A stretch of 64,000 bases of DNA from Mycetocola saprophilus. GTDB lineage: Bacteria > Actinomycetota > Actinomycetes > Actinomycetales > Microbacteriaceae. A model generated the notes under the pieces. That model ran no database searches and had not been told where the DNA came from. It was given only the letters and a program-made list of their open reading frames with translations. A program made the position numbers and the translations under genes. Location: NCBI RefSeq assembly GCF_000718085.1, contig NZ_JOEC01000001.1:62001-126000 (forward strand). Reading direction: 5' to 3'. How positions within the stretch are numbered: position 1 is the stretch's first letter; the number at the start of each line of letters is the position of its first letter. Of the stretch, positions 29,457 through 39,434 are shown one piece after another.

Positions 29457-30401
29457 GTGAAAATTCGTTCCAGCCTTGCCCTTGCCGCCGCGGTATCCGT
29501 CCTTCTGGTCGGCTGCACGAGCACCAACAACTCCGCCGAGGTCGAAAAGGGGTGTTTCACCTTCCCGACCGGCAAGCAGCTGGACTCGGCCAAGATCGGC
29601 GATAACTTCGGCAAGGAACCGAAGATCGACATTGCCAAGGGAACCAAGGTTGAGACCTCGCAGTCGCGCGTGATCGTCGAGGGTAAGGGCGAGAAGGTTC
29701 GTCCGAACGACACCGCCGTCGCCGACATCTCGCTCTACAACGCCACCACCGGTGAGTTTGCGTTCAAGGCCCCCTACAACGGCCAGGGCAGCAACTCGGT
29801 GCAGATCAACGAGCAGCTGATCGAGAGCATCAGCGCCGCCGTGGGCTGCCACACCGTCGGCTCGCGCGTGGCCGTGCTGGCCGCCCCCAAGGACCTGTTT
29901 GGTGCCCAGGGCAACGAGCAGCTGAAGATCGGTAAGGACGACTCGGTTCTGATCGTGGCCGACATCATCTCCAACGAGAAGGCCCCCAAGGCTCGCGAGC
30001 TCAAGGGTGACTACAAGGACGCTCCCAAGGTCGAGTTCCCCGGCAACGGTGAGGCCCCCAAGGTGACCCTGCCGGACACCAACCCGCCCAAGGAGCTGAC
30101 CATCGAGGTGCTGGAGAAGGGTGACGGTCCGGTGATTGCCGAGACCGACGCTCCCAAGCTGCAGACCGTCGGCATCAACTGGAACACCGGTGCCACCTTC
30201 CAGAAGTTCGACTCGGTGCTCGACATCGCCGCCAACGGCTACGTGCCCGGCTTCTCCAAGGCGATCATCGGCCAGACCAAGGGCTCCAAGATTCTGGCGA
30301 TCCTGCCCCCGGCCGACGGCTACGGTGCCGGCGGTAACGCCCAGGCCGGTATCGGTGGCAAGGACACCATCGTCTTTGTGATCGACATCGCAAAGGACTA
30401 G
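29457..30401 (+). CDS. FKBP-type peptidyl-prolyl isomerase lipoprotein
   Basis: A 314-residue lipoprotein. The signal sequence (KIRSSLALAAAVSVLL) ends in the lipobox LVGC with Cys20. Two FKBP-like halves follow: one about residues 70-180, degenerate, and a more typical one about 215-314 (VLEKGDGPV..., GYVPGFSKAIIGQTKGSK, ILPPADGYG). It would assist folding outside the membrane. I chose GTG 29457 because the signal peptide begins there; the open frame extends to 29280. It lies three bases before dxr. Confidence 0.9.
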   Translation: MKIRSSLALAAAVSVLLVGCTSTNNSAEVEKGCFTFPTGKQLDSAKIGDNFGKEPKIDIAKGTKVETSQSRVIVEGKGEKVRPNDTAVADISLYNATTGEFAFKAPYNGQGSNSVQINEQLIESISAAVGCHTVGSRVAVLAAPKDLFGAQGNEQLKIGKDDSVLIVADIISNEKAPKARELKGDYKDAPKVEFPGNGEAPKVTLPDTNPPKELTIEVLEKGDGPVIAETDAPKLQTVGINWNTGATFQKFDSVLDIAANGYVPGFSKAIIGQTKGSKILAILPPADGYGAGGNAQAGIGGKDTIVFVIDIAKD

Positions 30402-30404
30402 TTC

Positions 30405-31484
30405 GTGCGTAAGGTCATTATTCTCGGGTCGACCGGATCGATCGGCACCCAGGCCCTGGACGTGATCCGGGCCAATCGGGAACGCTTCGAGGTGGTCGGT
30501 CTGATCGCCGGAACCGACCGGGAAACCCTGGACGCCCAGGCGGCCGAGTTTGGTGTTGAGCACACCGGGCTCGGCGTCGCCGCCGCCGAGGAGATGATTC
30601 GGGACGTCGAAGCCGATGTGGTGCTCAACGGCATCACCGGTTCGATCGGCCTGGGACCGACCCTGGCCGCGCTGCGGGCGGGGCGCACCCTGGCGCTGGC
30701 CAATAAGGAGTCGCTGATCGTCGGGGGAGACCTGGTGAACGATCTGGCATCTCCCGGGCAGATTGTCCCGGTGGACTCCGAGCACTCGGCGATCGCCCAG
30801 GCCCTGCGCGGCGGTGCCGCCCACGAGGTGCGCCGCCTGGTGCTCACCGCATCGGGCGGTCCGTTCCGCGGACGCAGCCGTGAGTCGCTGGCGGGGGTCA
30901 CCCCGGCCGAGGCGCTCGCGCACCCCACCTGGGATATGGGGCTCATGGTCACCACCAACTCCTCGACCCTGGTCAATAAGGGACTCGAGGTCATCGAGGC
31001 GCACCTGCTGTTCGGGGTGCCCTATGACCGGATCGACGTGGCCGTGCACCCGCAGTCGATCGTGCACTCGATGGTTGAGTTCATCGACGGCTCGACCCTC
31101 GCCCAGGCCTCCCCGCCGGACATGCGCCTGCCGATCTCGCTCGGCCTGGACTGGCCGAACCGGGTCGCCGGGGTGGGGGTGCCGCTGGATTGGACCACCG
31201 CCCAGACCTGGACGTTTGAGCCGCTGGATAACGCCGCCTTCCCGGCGGTCGAGCTGGCAAAGACCGTGGGGCGCGCGGGGCTGAGTTATCCGGCCGTGTA
31301 CAACGCGGCCAATGAGCAGGCGGTTCTGGCCTTCCACGCGGGGGCGCTGGACTACCTGGGCATCATCGACACCGTGCGCGCGGTCGTGGAAAAGCATGAG
31401 GCCGAGGACGCGCTGACCCTGGAGTCGCTGGCCGAGGCCGAGCGCTGGGCCCGGGCAACCGCGGATGCGCTGATCGCCGGTTAG
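30405..31484 (+). CDS. dxr: 1-deoxy-D-xylulose-5-phosphate reductoisomerase
   Basis: Makes MEP from DXP in the non-mevalonate isoprenoid pathway. It has 359 residues with the NADPH loop [23 protein letters not shown], the catalytic DSEHSAI and the C-terminal [13 protein letters not shown] start with AAAGGA 8 bases upstream, inside the end of the FKBP gene. A later step of the same pathway, ispG, is 3.5 kb downstream. Confidence 0.97.
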   Translation: MRKVIILGSTGSIGTQALDVIRANRERFEVVGLIAGTDRETLDAQAAEFGVEHTGLGVAAAEEMIRDVEADVVLNGITGSIGLGPTLAALRAGRTLALANKESLIVGGDLVNDLASPGQIVPVDSEHSAIAQALRGGAAHEVRRLVLTASGGPFRGRSRESLAGVTPAEALAHPTWDMGLMVTTNSSTLVNKGLEVIEAHLLFGVPYDRIDVAVHPQSIVHSMVEFIDGSTLAQASPPDMRLPISLGLDWPNRVAGVGVPLDWTTAQTWTFEPLDNAAFPAVELAKTVGRAGLSYPAVYNAANEQAVLAFHAGALDYLGIIDTVRAVVEKHEAEDALTLESLAEAERWARATADALIAG

Positions 31485-31604
31485 TCGAGCGGATCTTCGG
31501 CGGGCACGCGCCCGCCCTCGGGCCCGGCGGGTAGCAACACCCGCAGCAGCCACATTGCCGGCAGCAGCAACGCCGGTAACAGCAACGCCAACGACAACGC
31601 CGGT

Positions 31605-31632
31605 AACACAAAGCCGGTAACACAAAGCCGGT
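31605..31632. repeat. Two tandem 14-bp repeats running into a terminator stem
   Basis: AACACAAAGCCGGT occurs twice in tandem (31605-31618, 31619-31632). The second copy forms the start of the following terminator arm. Just upstream are further GCCGGTAAC and AGCAACGCC phrases (31555-31604), so the region looks like replication slippage of the stem. Confidence 0.7.
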
Positions 31633-31662
31633 CACCTCCCATGGAGGTGACCGGCTTTTGTG
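31621..31662. terminator. Bidirectional terminator between dxr and the MurE-like gene
   Basis: CACAAAGCCGGTCACCTCC (31621-31639) pairs with GGAGGTGACCGGCTTTTGTG (31643-31662) around a three-base loop, ending seven bases before the minus-strand stop codon. Confidence 0.85.
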
Positions 31663-31668
31663 TGTGTA

Positions 31669-33231
31669 CTAGGCGCCGTAGCCGTGCTCGCGCAGGGCCT
31701 GACGCGCCTCCTCGGCCACGTCGAAGGGACGTTCCACGCCGTCCACATCGCGGTAGTCCTGGGAGGCCAGTCCGCACCAGAGAATCGTGTCGGTGGCGCC
31801 CGCTCGCTCGACCGCCGCGCGAATCGCCTTCTCGGGGTTGGGGACCTCAAGAATGCGGTCGGCGGTGACCCGGGTACGAGCCCCGGCGATCAGCGCCGCG
31901 CGAATCTCGCCCGGGTTCTCCCGGCGGCTGTGGTGGTCGGTGATGATCAGCAGGTCGCTGCCGTCGGCGGCTGCGGCCCCCATATCGCCACGCTTGCTGG
32001 CATCGCGGTCCCCATCGGCGCCGGCGATCATGATGACCTTGCCCGCGGTGACCTGACGAACCGCATGCAGCGACTTTTCGATCGCATCGGGGGTGTGCCC
32101 CGAATCCACAAACACGGTGGGTCCGCTCTCGCCCGAGACTCGCACCAGGCGGCCGGGCAGCTGGGCGTTGATCTGACCGTCGGCGGCCAGCGCGCTGCCG
32201 ATCGTGGCGAGCGACAGCCCGGCCTCGGCGAGCATCGCGATGGCCAGGCCGGCGTTGGAGGCCATATGGGCACCGATCAGCGGAATCCGGGTGCGCAGCG
32301 CGCCGAGGGCCGGGTGGTCCACCCGGAACTCGGTAAAGCGCGGGTTTTCGTTCTCGATGGTGACCATCCAGTCGGCCACGATGCCCGGCGCCAGGACGCC
32401 GGTGGTGCCGATCGTGGTGACCGGGATTCGCGCGCCATCACGCACCGCGAGGCCCGCCGGGGTGTCCAGGCAGACCACCGCGCGGCGCGCATACTCGGGG
32501 GTGAAGAGCTCCTGCTTGGCGGCGAGGTAGTTGTCCATCGTGCCGTAGTCATCGAGGTGGTCGTGGCTGAGGTTGGTGAAGCCCACCACGTCAAAGTGCA
32601 CGCCGTCGATGCGGTGCCGGGTGAGCGCGTGCGCGGACACCTCGATGATCGCCGCATCCACGCCGGCCTCGATCATCGTGCCCAGCAGCGCGTGCACCTC
32701 GGGTGCCTCGGGAGTGGTGAGGTGGCTGATGACCGCCTGATCGCCGATGCGGCGCTCGGCGGTCGAGCTGAGTCCGGTGATCAGGCCTAGCTGGCGCATG
32801 ATCGCGTCGAGGAAGTGGGCGGTGGAGGTTTTGCCGTTGGTTCCGGTGATGCCCAGGGTGAGCGCGTGCAGATCCGCGGTGCCGTACACGCGTCCGGCGA
32901 GCTTGCCGGCGAAGGAGCGGGGGTTCTCGGTGGTCACCAGCAGCGGCAGGTCCACGTCCTTCTCCCGCACCAGGGCCGCGCCGGCCGCATCGGTGAGGAT
33001 CGCCACGGCCCCGCGCTCGCGCGCCTGATCGGCAAAGGCCGCCCCGTGGAATCGTGCCCCGGGTACACCGAGGAACAGGTCTCCGGGTTCGACCTCGGCG
33101 GCGGACATGCTCACGCCGCGCGCGCTGATCTCGCCGCCGTGATCATCGGGGCCGGGTTCGCCGGGCACGAGGGTCACTATCTCGCTCAGGAGTTCGGTCA
33201 GTGGCAGGGATACACGCTGTTGGGGTCTCAC
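31669..33231 (-). CDS. MurE-like UDP-MurNAc-tripeptide synthetase
   Basis: Mur ligase of 520 residues with the MurE domain order. An N-terminal UDP-binding domain is followed by the P-loop GITGTNGKTSTAHFLDA, the carbamylated-lysine region (DNYLAAKQELF) and a C-terminal domain starting near LPGRLVRVSG. The motif that contacts the side chain of the diamino acid (DNPR in DAP-adding enzymes) reads DHHSRREN here, so the third residue added is probably not meso-DAP. This fits the Lys, Orn or Dab walls of Microbacteriaceae, but it is inference. It stands alone, outside any dcw cluster, so it could also be a paralogue. GTG start at 33231. Confidence 0.85.
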   Translation of the reverse strand: MRPQQRVSLPLTELLSEIVTLVPGEPGPDDHGGEISARGVSMSAAEVEPGDLFLGVPGARFHGAAFADQARERGAVAILTDAAGAALVREKDVDLPLLVTTENPRSFAGKLAGRVYGTADLHALTLGITGTNGKTSTAHFLDAIMRQLGLITGLSSTAERRIGDQAVISHLTTPEAPEVHALLGTMIEAGVDAAIIEVSAHALTRHRIDGVHFDVVGFTNLSHDHLDDYGTMDNYLAAKQELFTPEYARRAVVCLDTPAGLAVRDGARIPVTTIGTTGVLAPGIVADWMVTIENENPRFTEFRVDHPALGALRTRIPLIGAHMASNAGLAIAMLAEAGLSLATIGSALAADGQINAQLPGRLVRVSGESGPTVFVDSGHTPDAIEKSLHAVRQVTAGKVIMIAGADGDRDASKRGDMGAAAADGSDLLIITDHHSRRENPGEIRAALIAGARTRVTADRILEVPNPEKAIRAAVERAGATDTILWCGLASQDYRDVDGVERPFDVAEEARQALREHGYGA

Positions 33232-33382
33232 CCGTCTATCGTCTCACGCGCGGGCGATTTCGCGCGGGCGCTCGCCGAATGCGGGGGCGTCCGATCCGCG
33301 GCCCGGATCAAAAGTGTGTGCATAAGGAACGCACAGCCGATCATCCAGGTTTTCCCAGCGCTGTGCGGGGTAGGGTTATCTG

Positions 33383-34867
33383 GTGATTACGGTCTTGCTC
33401 TACATCCTTGGCATCGTGGTGATCCTGATCGGTCTCGCGATCTCGATCGGTCTCCACGAGGTCGGCCACCTGCTGCCCGCGAAGCTGTTCGGGGTCAAGG
33501 TGACCCAGTACATGGTGGGCTTTGGCAAGACCATCTGGTCGCGCAAGAAGGGCGAGACCGAGTACGGCGTCAAGATGTTGCCCCTGGGTGGTTACATCTC
33601 GATGATCGGGATGTTCCCGCCCGGCAAGGACGGCAACGTCCGCGACTCGACCACCGGTTTCCTGCAGACGCTCTCGGATGAGCGGCCTACCCTGCGCCGC
33701 GGGCACGGCGAGACCGAACTCGACGATCAGAACGCCGCGGATACCGTGACGCCTTCGGCCGAGGAGCTCGCCCAGGCGAACCTGCCCGCCGACGCTACGG
33801 TGCCCGACGGACGCCGCCGCTTCTTTGATCAGCTGGTCCAGGACGCCCGCGATTCCAGCGCCGAGACCATCGGCGAGGGGGAGGACCACCGCGCGTTCTA
33901 CCGCCTGCCGGTCTGGAAGCGGATCATCATCATGCTGGGTGGTCCGCTGATGAACCTGTTCCTGGCGGTGCTGTTCATGTCGATTGTGGTGATGGGTTTC
34001 GGACTGCCGCAGTCCTCCACCACGATCGAAACCGTCAATGCCTGCGTGGTACCCGCCGGGTCTACGGCCACCAAGTGTGGTCCGGATTCGGCCCCCTCGC
34101 CCGGTGCCGAGGCAGGCCTCAAGCCCGGGGACAAGCTGGTGTCGCTCGATGACACCGCGATCACCTCCTGGACCCAGGCCACCGAGATCATCCGGGTGTC
34201 CCCGGGCAAGACCCTCAACCTGGTGGTGGAGCGCAAGGGTGCCGAGGAAACCCTCAAACTGACCCCCCTGCTGACCAAGCGATATGTGCTGGATGCCCAG
34301 AACCGACCGGTCAAGGATGCCGATGGGAAGTACAAGACCGAGGAGGTCGGGTTTGTGGGCATCGGCCCCGGCACCGAGACCGTGCAGGGCTCCTTCGGGG
34401 ATGTGTTCCCGCTGATCGGCAACAACATCGGGGCCGTGGCCAACACGATTGTGCACCTGCCGCAGCGCCTCTACGACGTGGCCGTGGCCGCATTCGGGGG
34501 TGGCGAGCGTGACCCCAACGGCCCGCTGAGCGTGGTGGGTGTGGGGCGGATCGCCGGTGAGGTGGTCTCGAATCACAACATCACCGACAGTAATAAGGCG
34601 GCGTTTGTTTTCAACCTGCTGGGCTCGCTGAACGTCGCGCTGTTTGCGTTCAACCTGATCCCGCTGACGCCGCTGGATGGTGGACACGTGGCCGCCGCCC
34701 TCTGGGAGGGGTTGCGTCGTCGCATCGCCAAGCTGTTTGGTCGACCGGACCCCGGACCCGTGGATGCGGCCAAGCTGATGCCGCTGACCATGGCGGTGGC
34801 CGGGATCTTCCTGGTGATGACGGTGCTGCTGGTGTTCGCCGACCTGGTCAACCCGGTTCGTTTCTAA
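33383..34867 (+). CDS. Site-2 intramembrane metalloprotease (RseP/Rip1 family)
   Basis: Zinc protease that cuts anti-sigma factors or signal peptides within the membrane; 494 residues. The zinc motif HEVGH (His25, Glu26, His29) is in the first span, and the third ligand is in TPLDGGH near residue 430. A PDZ-like domain follows the second span (AEAGLKPGDKLVSLDD). A charged insert (about residues 75-172) separates HExxH from the second span; such inserts are common in actinobacterial Rip1. GTG start. The place between dxr and ispG is conserved in Actinobacteria. Confidence 0.93.
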   Translation: MITVLLYILGIVVILIGLAISIGLHEVGHLLPAKLFGVKVTQYMVGFGKTIWSRKKGETEYGVKMLPLGGYISMIGMFPPGKDGNVRDSTTGFLQTLSDERPTLRRGHGETELDDQNAADTVTPSAEELAQANLPADATVPDGRRRFFDQLVQDARDSSAETIGEGEDHRAFYRLPVWKRIIIMLGGPLMNLFLAVLFMSIVVMGFGLPQSSTTIETVNACVVPAGSTATKCGPDSAPSPGAEAGLKPGDKLVSLDDTAITSWTQATEIIRVSPGKTLNLVVERKGAEETLKLTPLLTKRYVLDAQNRPVKDADGKYKTEEVGFVGIGPGTETVQGSFGDVFPLIGNNIGAVANTIVHLPQRLYDVAVAAFGGGERDPNGPLSVVGVGRIAGEVVSNHNITDSNKAAFVFNLLGSLNVALFAFNLIPLTPLDGGHVAAALWEGLRRRIAKLFGRPDPGPVDAAKLMPLTMAVAGIFLVMTVLLVFADLVNPVRF

Positions 34868-34939
34868 CCCCGGGTTGGCATACCGATCGTTCGCTCTGGG
34901 CGTGCGATCGTGGCCCCAAGCTGAGTGCCATCCGGGAGT

Positions 34940-34969
34940 TTGACGGGGGTGAGGGCGTAAGATATCGAC
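34940..34969 (+). promoter_or_regulatory. Probable ispG promoter, near-leaderless
   Basis: TTGACG (34940-34945) lies upstream of TAAGAT (34958-34963) and TATCGA (34963-34968). TAAGAT ends six bases before the GTG start, and no ribosome binding site is seen, as expected for a leaderless mRNA. The 12-base spacing from TTGACG to TAAGAT is short; TATCGA has a 17-base spacing but sits almost on the start codon. Confidence 0.4.
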
Positions 34970-36136
34970 GTGGCTGCAATTAATCTAGGTCTTCCCAAGG
35001 TTCCCGAAACCCTCGCTCCGCGACGCAAGTCGCGGCAGATCAAGGTCGGTAAGGTCCTCGTGGGCGGTGACGCTCAGGTGAGCGTCCAGTCGATGACCAC
35101 AACTCCGACAACCGATATCAACGCAACCCTGCAGCAGATCGCCGAGCTCACCGCGAGCGGATGCGACATCGTGCGGGTCGCCGTGCCGAGCCGGGACGAC
35201 GCCGCGGCGCTGCCGATCATCGCGATGAAATCGCAGATTCCGGTCATCGCGGACATTCACTTCCAGCCGAACTACGTGTACCAGGCCATCGACGCCGGGT
35301 GCGCCGCGGTTCGCGTGAACCCGGGTAACATCCGGAAGTTTGACGACCAGGTGGGCGAGATCGCCCGTCGCGCCAAGGCCGCCGGGGTTTCGCTGCGGAT
35401 CGGTGTGAACGCCGGATCGCTCGACCCTCGCCTGCTGCAGAAGTACGGCAAGGCCACCCCCGAGGCACTCGTGGAGTCCGCGGTGTGGGAGGCCAGCCTC
35501 TTCGAGGAGCATGACTTCCACGACTTCAAGATTTCGGTCAAGCACAACGACCCGATCGTCATGGTCAAGGCCTACCGCCTGCTGGCCGAGCGGGGCGACT
35601 GGCCGCTGCACCTCGGTGTGACCGAGGCCGGACCCGCCTTCCAGGGCACCATCAAGTCCGCGACCGCGTTCGGCATCCTGCTGGGCGAGGGCATCGGCGA
35701 CACCATCCGCGTCTCGCTGTCGGCCCCGCCGGCCGAGGAGGTCAAGGTGGGTCTGCAGATCCTGCAGTCGCTGAACCTGCGTGAGCGCAAGCTGGAGATC
35801 GTCTCCTGCCCGAGCTGTGGCCGTGCCCAGGTGGACGTCTATACGCTCGCCGAGCAGGTCACCGAGGGCCTGAAGGACATGAGCGTTCCGCTGCGCGTGG
35901 CCGTGATGGGCTGCGTCGTGAACGGCCCCGGTGAGGCTCGCGAGGCGGACCTCGGCGTCGCCTCCGGTAACGGCAAGGGCCAGATCTTCGTCAAGGGTGA
36001 GGTCATCAAGACCGTGCCCGAGGCGCTCATCGTCCCGACCCTGATCGAGGAGGCCAACCGCCTCGCCGCCGCAATGCCGGTGGCCGAGGGCGGCGGCACC
36101 GGTAACGTGCAGGTCATGGTGGGCCCCAAGGGCTAA
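34970..36136 (+). CDS. ispG: 4-hydroxy-3-methylbut-2-enyl diphosphate synthase (flavodoxin)
   Basis: Iron-sulfur enzyme of the MEP pathway, 388 residues. The TIM-barrel opening ([14 protein letters not shown]) and the cluster-binding C-terminal domain ([10 protein letters not shown], later [11 protein letters not shown]) are intact; these supply three cysteines and the conserved Glu. GTG start is chosen since the next codons ([10 protein letters not shown]) match the family start. Ends at a strong terminator. Confidence 0.97.
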   Translation: MAAINLGLPKVPETLAPRRKSRQIKVGKVLVGGDAQVSVQSMTTTPTTDINATLQQIAELTASGCDIVRVAVPSRDDAAALPIIAMKSQIPVIADIHFQPNYVYQAIDAGCAAVRVNPGNIRKFDDQVGEIARRAKAAGVSLRIGVNAGSLDPRLLQKYGKATPEALVESAVWEASLFEEHDFHDFKISVKHNDPIVMVKAYRLLAERGDWPLHLGVTEAGPAFQGTIKSATAFGILLGEGIGDTIRVSLSAPPAEEVKVGLQILQSLNLRERKLEIVSCPSCGRAQVDVYTLAEQVTEGLKDMSVPLRVAVMGCVVNGPGEAREADLGVASGNGKGQIFVKGEVIKTVPEALIVPTLIEEANRLAAAMPVAEGGGTGNVQVMVGPKG

Positions 36137-36151
36137 CCCTCCCTCGTCATC

Positions 36152-36189
36152 ACAAAACCCGCGTCCTCCCCGGAGGGCGCGGGTTTTGT
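36152..36189 (+). terminator. Terminator after ispG
   Basis: ACAAAACCCGCGTCCTCC pairs with GGAGGGCGCGGGTTTTGT (one mismatch) around a short CC loop, 16 bases after the stop. Confidence 0.85.
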
Positions 36190-36243
36190 AGTTTTGAAGA
36201 AACACCGGACCCGGAGCGCAGCCCGGGGCGCTAGCATGGGAAC

Positions 36244-38019
36244 GTGGTTACGCGACTTTCAAACTATTTCCTTCGTACGCTCCGTGAAGACCCCTCCGAT
36301 GCGGAGGTGAAGAGCCATCGACTGCTGGTGCGCGCCGGATATATCCGACGCCAGGCTCCGGGTATCTTCGCCTGGCTGCCACTGGGGCTCAAGGTAAAGG
36401 CGAAGGTTGAGGCGATCGTCCGCGAGGAGATGACCGCCGCCGGTGCCCACGAGGTGCACTTCCCCGCACTGCTGCCGCGCGAGCTGTACGAGGCGACCGG
36501 TCGCTGGAACGAGTACGGCGAGAACCTGTTCCGCCTGAAGGACCGCAAGGGCACCGACATGCTCCTCGCTCCGACCCACGAGGAGGCCTTCACCGCGCTG
36601 GTCAAGGACCTTTACGGCTCCTATAAGGACCTCCCGGTCACCCTGTACCAGATCCAGGACAAGTACCGCGACGAGGCACGGCCCCGCGCCGGCCTGCTGC
36701 GCGGCCGTGAGTTCACGATGAAGGATGCCTACTCTTTCGACCACACCGACGCCGGCCTCGAGGCCAGCTACCAGGTGCAGCGCGACGCCTATGAGCGCAT
36801 CTTCACTCGCCTGGGACTCGAATACGTCATCGTGAAGGCCGACGCCGGTGCGATGGGTGGCTCGCGTTCCGAAGAGTTCCTGCACCCGACCGTGATCGGT
36901 GAGGACACCTTCGTCCGTTCCGCCGGTGGGTACGCCGCGAACGTCGAGGCCTACGTGACCGAGGTGCCCGCCGAGATCGCGATCGAGGGTCAGCCTGCCG
37001 CCTCGGTGTTTGACACCCCGGACAGCGAGACCATCGAGAAGCTCGTGGCCGCCGCCAACGCCGACCACCCCCGCGCCGATGGCCGCGAGTGGACCGCCGC
37101 CGACACCCTGAAGAACGTCGTGCTGAAGCTCACCAACCTCGACGGCTCGACCGAGCTGCTCGTGATCGGTCTGCCCGGCGACCGCGACGTGGACCTCAAG
37201 CGCGTCGAGGTGGCCGTGGCTCCCGCCGATGTTGACCCCGCCGAGGCCGAGGACTTCGCCAAGAACCCGGGCCTGGTCAAGGGTTACATCGGCCCGTGGT
37301 CGCCCGCCGGCGCCGTGCTCGGTGAGGAATCCGCCACCAAGATCCGCTACCTGCTGGACCCCCGCGTGGTGTCCGGCACCAGCTGGATCACCGGTGCCAA
37401 CGAGGCCGGAAAGCACGTGTTCGGCCTGGTCGCCGGTCGCGACTTCACCGCCGACGGCACCATCGAGGCCGCCCAGGTTCTCGCCGGCGATCCCGCACCC
37501 GACGGCTCCGGCCCGGTCGAGCTCGCTCGCGGTGTGGAGATCGGCCACGTCTTCCAGCTCGGTCGCAAGTACGCCGAGGCCCTGGGCCTCAAGGTGCTCG
37601 ACGAAAACGGCAAGCTGGTGACCGTCACCATGGGTTCCTACGGCATCGGTGTGACCCGTGCCCTGGCCCTGCTGGCCGAGCTGAACTCCGACGATAAGGG
37701 CCTCGCCTGGACCCCGGAGATCGCCCCGTTCGACCTGCACATCATCGCCACCGGTAAGGACGCGGCCGTCTTCGACGCCGCCGAGACCGCCGTGGCCGAC
37801 CTGGAAAAGCACGGCTTAGACGTGCTCTACGACGACCGCCCCAAGGTGTCCCCGGGCGTCAAGTTCGGCGACGCCGAGCTGCTGGGCGTCCCCACCATCG
37901 TGATCTTCGGCCGCGGCGTTGCCGACGGCGAAGCCGAGCTGTGGGACCGTCGCACCGGCGAGCGTACCCCGATCAAGATCGAGGAGTTCACCGCCGCCCT
38001 GGTGGCCGCCCGCGGCTAA
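36244..38019 (+). CDS. proS: Prolyl-tRNA synthetase (bacterial type with editing domain)
   Basis: Charges tRNA-Pro; class II synthetase of 591 residues. Motif 2 is [22 protein letters not shown] (split around residue 145), and motif 3 is in [18 protein letters not shown]. The YbaK-like editing insert lies about residues 225-395 ([24 protein letters not shown]). GTG start. Followed by a terminator. In many Actinobacteria rimP-nusA comes next, whereas here 16.6 kb of other genes intervene. Confidence 0.97.
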   Translation: MVTRLSNYFLRTLREDPSDAEVKSHRLLVRAGYIRRQAPGIFAWLPLGLKVKAKVEAIVREEMTAAGAHEVHFPALLPRELYEATGRWNEYGENLFRLKDRKGTDMLLAPTHEEAFTALVKDLYGSYKDLPVTLYQIQDKYRDEARPRAGLLRGREFTMKDAYSFDHTDAGLEASYQVQRDAYERIFTRLGLEYVIVKADAGAMGGSRSEEFLHPTVIGEDTFVRSAGGYAANVEAYVTEVPAEIAIEGQPAASVFDTPDSETIEKLVAAANADHPRADGREWTAADTLKNVVLKLTNLDGSTELLVIGLPGDRDVDLKRVEVAVAPADVDPAEAEDFAKNPGLVKGYIGPWSPAGAVLGEESATKIRYLLDPRVVSGTSWITGANEAGKHVFGLVAGRDFTADGTIEAAQVLAGDPAPDGSGPVELARGVEIGHVFQLGRKYAEALGLKVLDENGKLVTVTMGSYGIGVTRALALLAELNSDDKGLAWTPEIAPFDLHIIATGKDAAVFDAAETAVADLEKHGLDVLYDDRPKVSPGVKFGDAELLGVPTIVIFGRGVADGEAELWDRRTGERTPIKIEEFTAALVAARG

Positions 38020-38030
38020 TCGCCGATCTG

Positions 38031-38069
38031 AAAACGCCGCCGATTCTCCGGGGAATCGGCGGCGTTTTC
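38031..38069 (+). terminator. proS terminator
   Basis: AAAACGCCGCCGATTC pairs with GAATCGGCGGCGTTTT around TCCGGG, about 12 bases after the stop. Confidence 0.9.
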
Positions 38070-38099
38070 TGTGAACCGGCAATCGAAATCGCCTACAAG

Positions 38100-38133
38100 A
38101 ATGGCCGCCGCTCCGAACGGAGCGGCGGCCATT
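38100..38133. terminator. Terminator for the minus-strand MFS gene
   Basis: AATGGCCGCCGCTCCG pairs perfectly with CGGAGCGGCGGCCATT around AA. It ends 12 bases from the MFS stop codon. Confidence 0.8.
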
Positions 38134-38145
38134 GTGGTGTGCGGG

Positions 38146-39345
38146 TTAGGCTGCGGCGGCCACCTCGGGGGAGGGGGTGGTGAGGCGGCGGGCGGAGATC
38201 ATCATGATCAGGAAGATCAGCGTGTAGGAGATCGCGCCAACCAGGAGCGCGGTGCGGATGCCCGAGCCGGTGGTGATTGCGCCGAGGATCGGGGCCGCGC
38301 CACCTTGGAAGACATAGCCGATCAGGTACCCGCCGGAGACCATGCTGGCGCGGTGTTTGGGGGCGGCGAAGCGGGTGAGGATGGTCAGCCCGGCCGTGAA
38401 CGAGAGGCCGTAGCCGAGCCCGGCGAGGGCCGAGGCCACAAAGTACAGGGCCAGGCTCGGGACGCTGCCGGTCAGATCGAACAGCCACAGCCCGATGATC
38501 AGGGTGATTCCGGCGGTGAAGGTCAGCGAGCGCACGTGCCAGGTGCGGGTCAGCAGGGATCCGGCGGCCACCATGACCGGAAAGATCGCCATCAGGGATC
38601 CGGTGACCAGGGCGTTGTTTGAGCCGGCCAGGGTGTGCGCGATCTGGGCGCCAAGCGGGAGGATCAGCGCACCGCACAGGTAGGCGGCGCTGATCGTGAG
38701 AGCCCCGATCCCAAACAGCTTGCGCGAGCCTCGGGGGATCGCGATCGGGCGCACCCGCCACCGTCCGGCGGGCTCGGCGGGGTTGTGGCGCGGGAGGGCG
38801 GTTGCGAAGACAAAGACCACCAGGGTTACCGCGGCCAGCACAAAGAAGTTGAGGTGCAGCGGCAGGGGTGCGTACTGAATCAGCGCGCCGCCGACCAGGG
38901 TCGAGAGGGCGAGGCCCACGGCGGTCGCGGTGGTGGTAACCGAGCCCGCGCGCTCCTTCTTGCCCGGGGCCGCGAACTCAACCATCGCCACGCTCGCCGG
39001 GCTGAGGGCCAACCCCACACCGGCCCCGATAAACAGCCGGGCGATGATCAGCCAGGCGTAGCCCGGGGCGAAGGCGAACACCAGGGTTCCGATGATCTGG
39101 GCACCGAGGCCCAGCAGGATCGTGTTGCGGCGGCCGATGTAGTCGGAGAGGTTTCCGAAGAGGACCAGGACCACGATCAGCATGGCAGGGTAGGCCGAGA
39201 AGATCCAGGTGGCGTCCGCGGAGCTGATGCCCCACTGCGCCTCGTAGAGCGGATAGGCGAGGGTGGGCGCGGCGCTGGACCAGAGCGCGAGGGCCGCGAC
39301 GGCGGCCGCGGTCCAGAAGCTGGCGCGGGATGACAGGGTGGGCAT
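38146..39345 (-). CDS. MFS transporter, drug-exporter-like
   Basis: A 399-residue major facilitator with twelve hydrophobic segments. The loop 2-3 motif GNLSDYIGRRNTILLG and motif C-like GVGLALSPASVAMVE place it with proton-driven exporters. Its divergent neighbour is an HxlR regulator with a shared inverted repeat in the 90-bp gap, so it is probably induced by a compound that the regulator senses. Substrate unknown. Confidence 0.88.
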   Translation of the reverse strand: MPTLSSRASFWTAAAVAALALWSSAAPTLAYPLYEAQWGISSADATWIFSAYPAMLIVVLVLFGNLSDYIGRRNTILLGLGAQIIGTLVFAFAPGYAWLIIARLFIGAGVGLALSPASVAMVEFAAPGKKERAGSVTTTATAVGLALSTLVGGALIQYAPLPLHLNFFVLAAVTLVVFVFATALPRHNPAEPAGRWRVRPIAIPRGSRKLFGIGALTISAAYLCGALILPLGAQIAHTLAGSNNALVTGSLMAIFPVMVAAGSLLTRTWHVRSLTFTAGITLIIGLWLFDLTGSVPSLALYFVASALAGLGYGLSFTAGLTILTRFAAPKHRASMVSGGYLIGYVFQGGAAPILGAITTGSGIRTALLVGAISYTLIFLIMMISARRLTTPSPEVAAAA

Positions 39346-39390
39346 GGGTTCCTAACAAACGAGTGCTGAGTAGTAAAAAACAATCTAGAT

Positions 39391-39419
39391 CACCTAAGTA
39401 GATTTTTGCAACTCAGGTG
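39391..39419. promoter_or_regulatory. Probable HxlR operator between the MFS and hxlR-type genes
   Basis: CACCTAAGTAG (39391-39401) and CAACTCAGGTG (39409-39419) form an imperfect inverted repeat (9 of 11 match) around GATTTTTG, in an AT-rich patch between the divergent starts. Place and symmetry fit a dimeric winged-helix regulator. Confidence 0.65.
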
Positions 39420-39434
39420 GGTAAACTTTTTGTT

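Noticed and set aside
31363..31635. A small Cys/Arg-rich frame on the minus strand (CYRRCRWRCCYRRCCCRQ...)
   Set aside because: It looked like a cysteine-rich peptide, but it is the translation of tandem GC-rich repeats, begins inside the terminator and overlaps the end of dxr.
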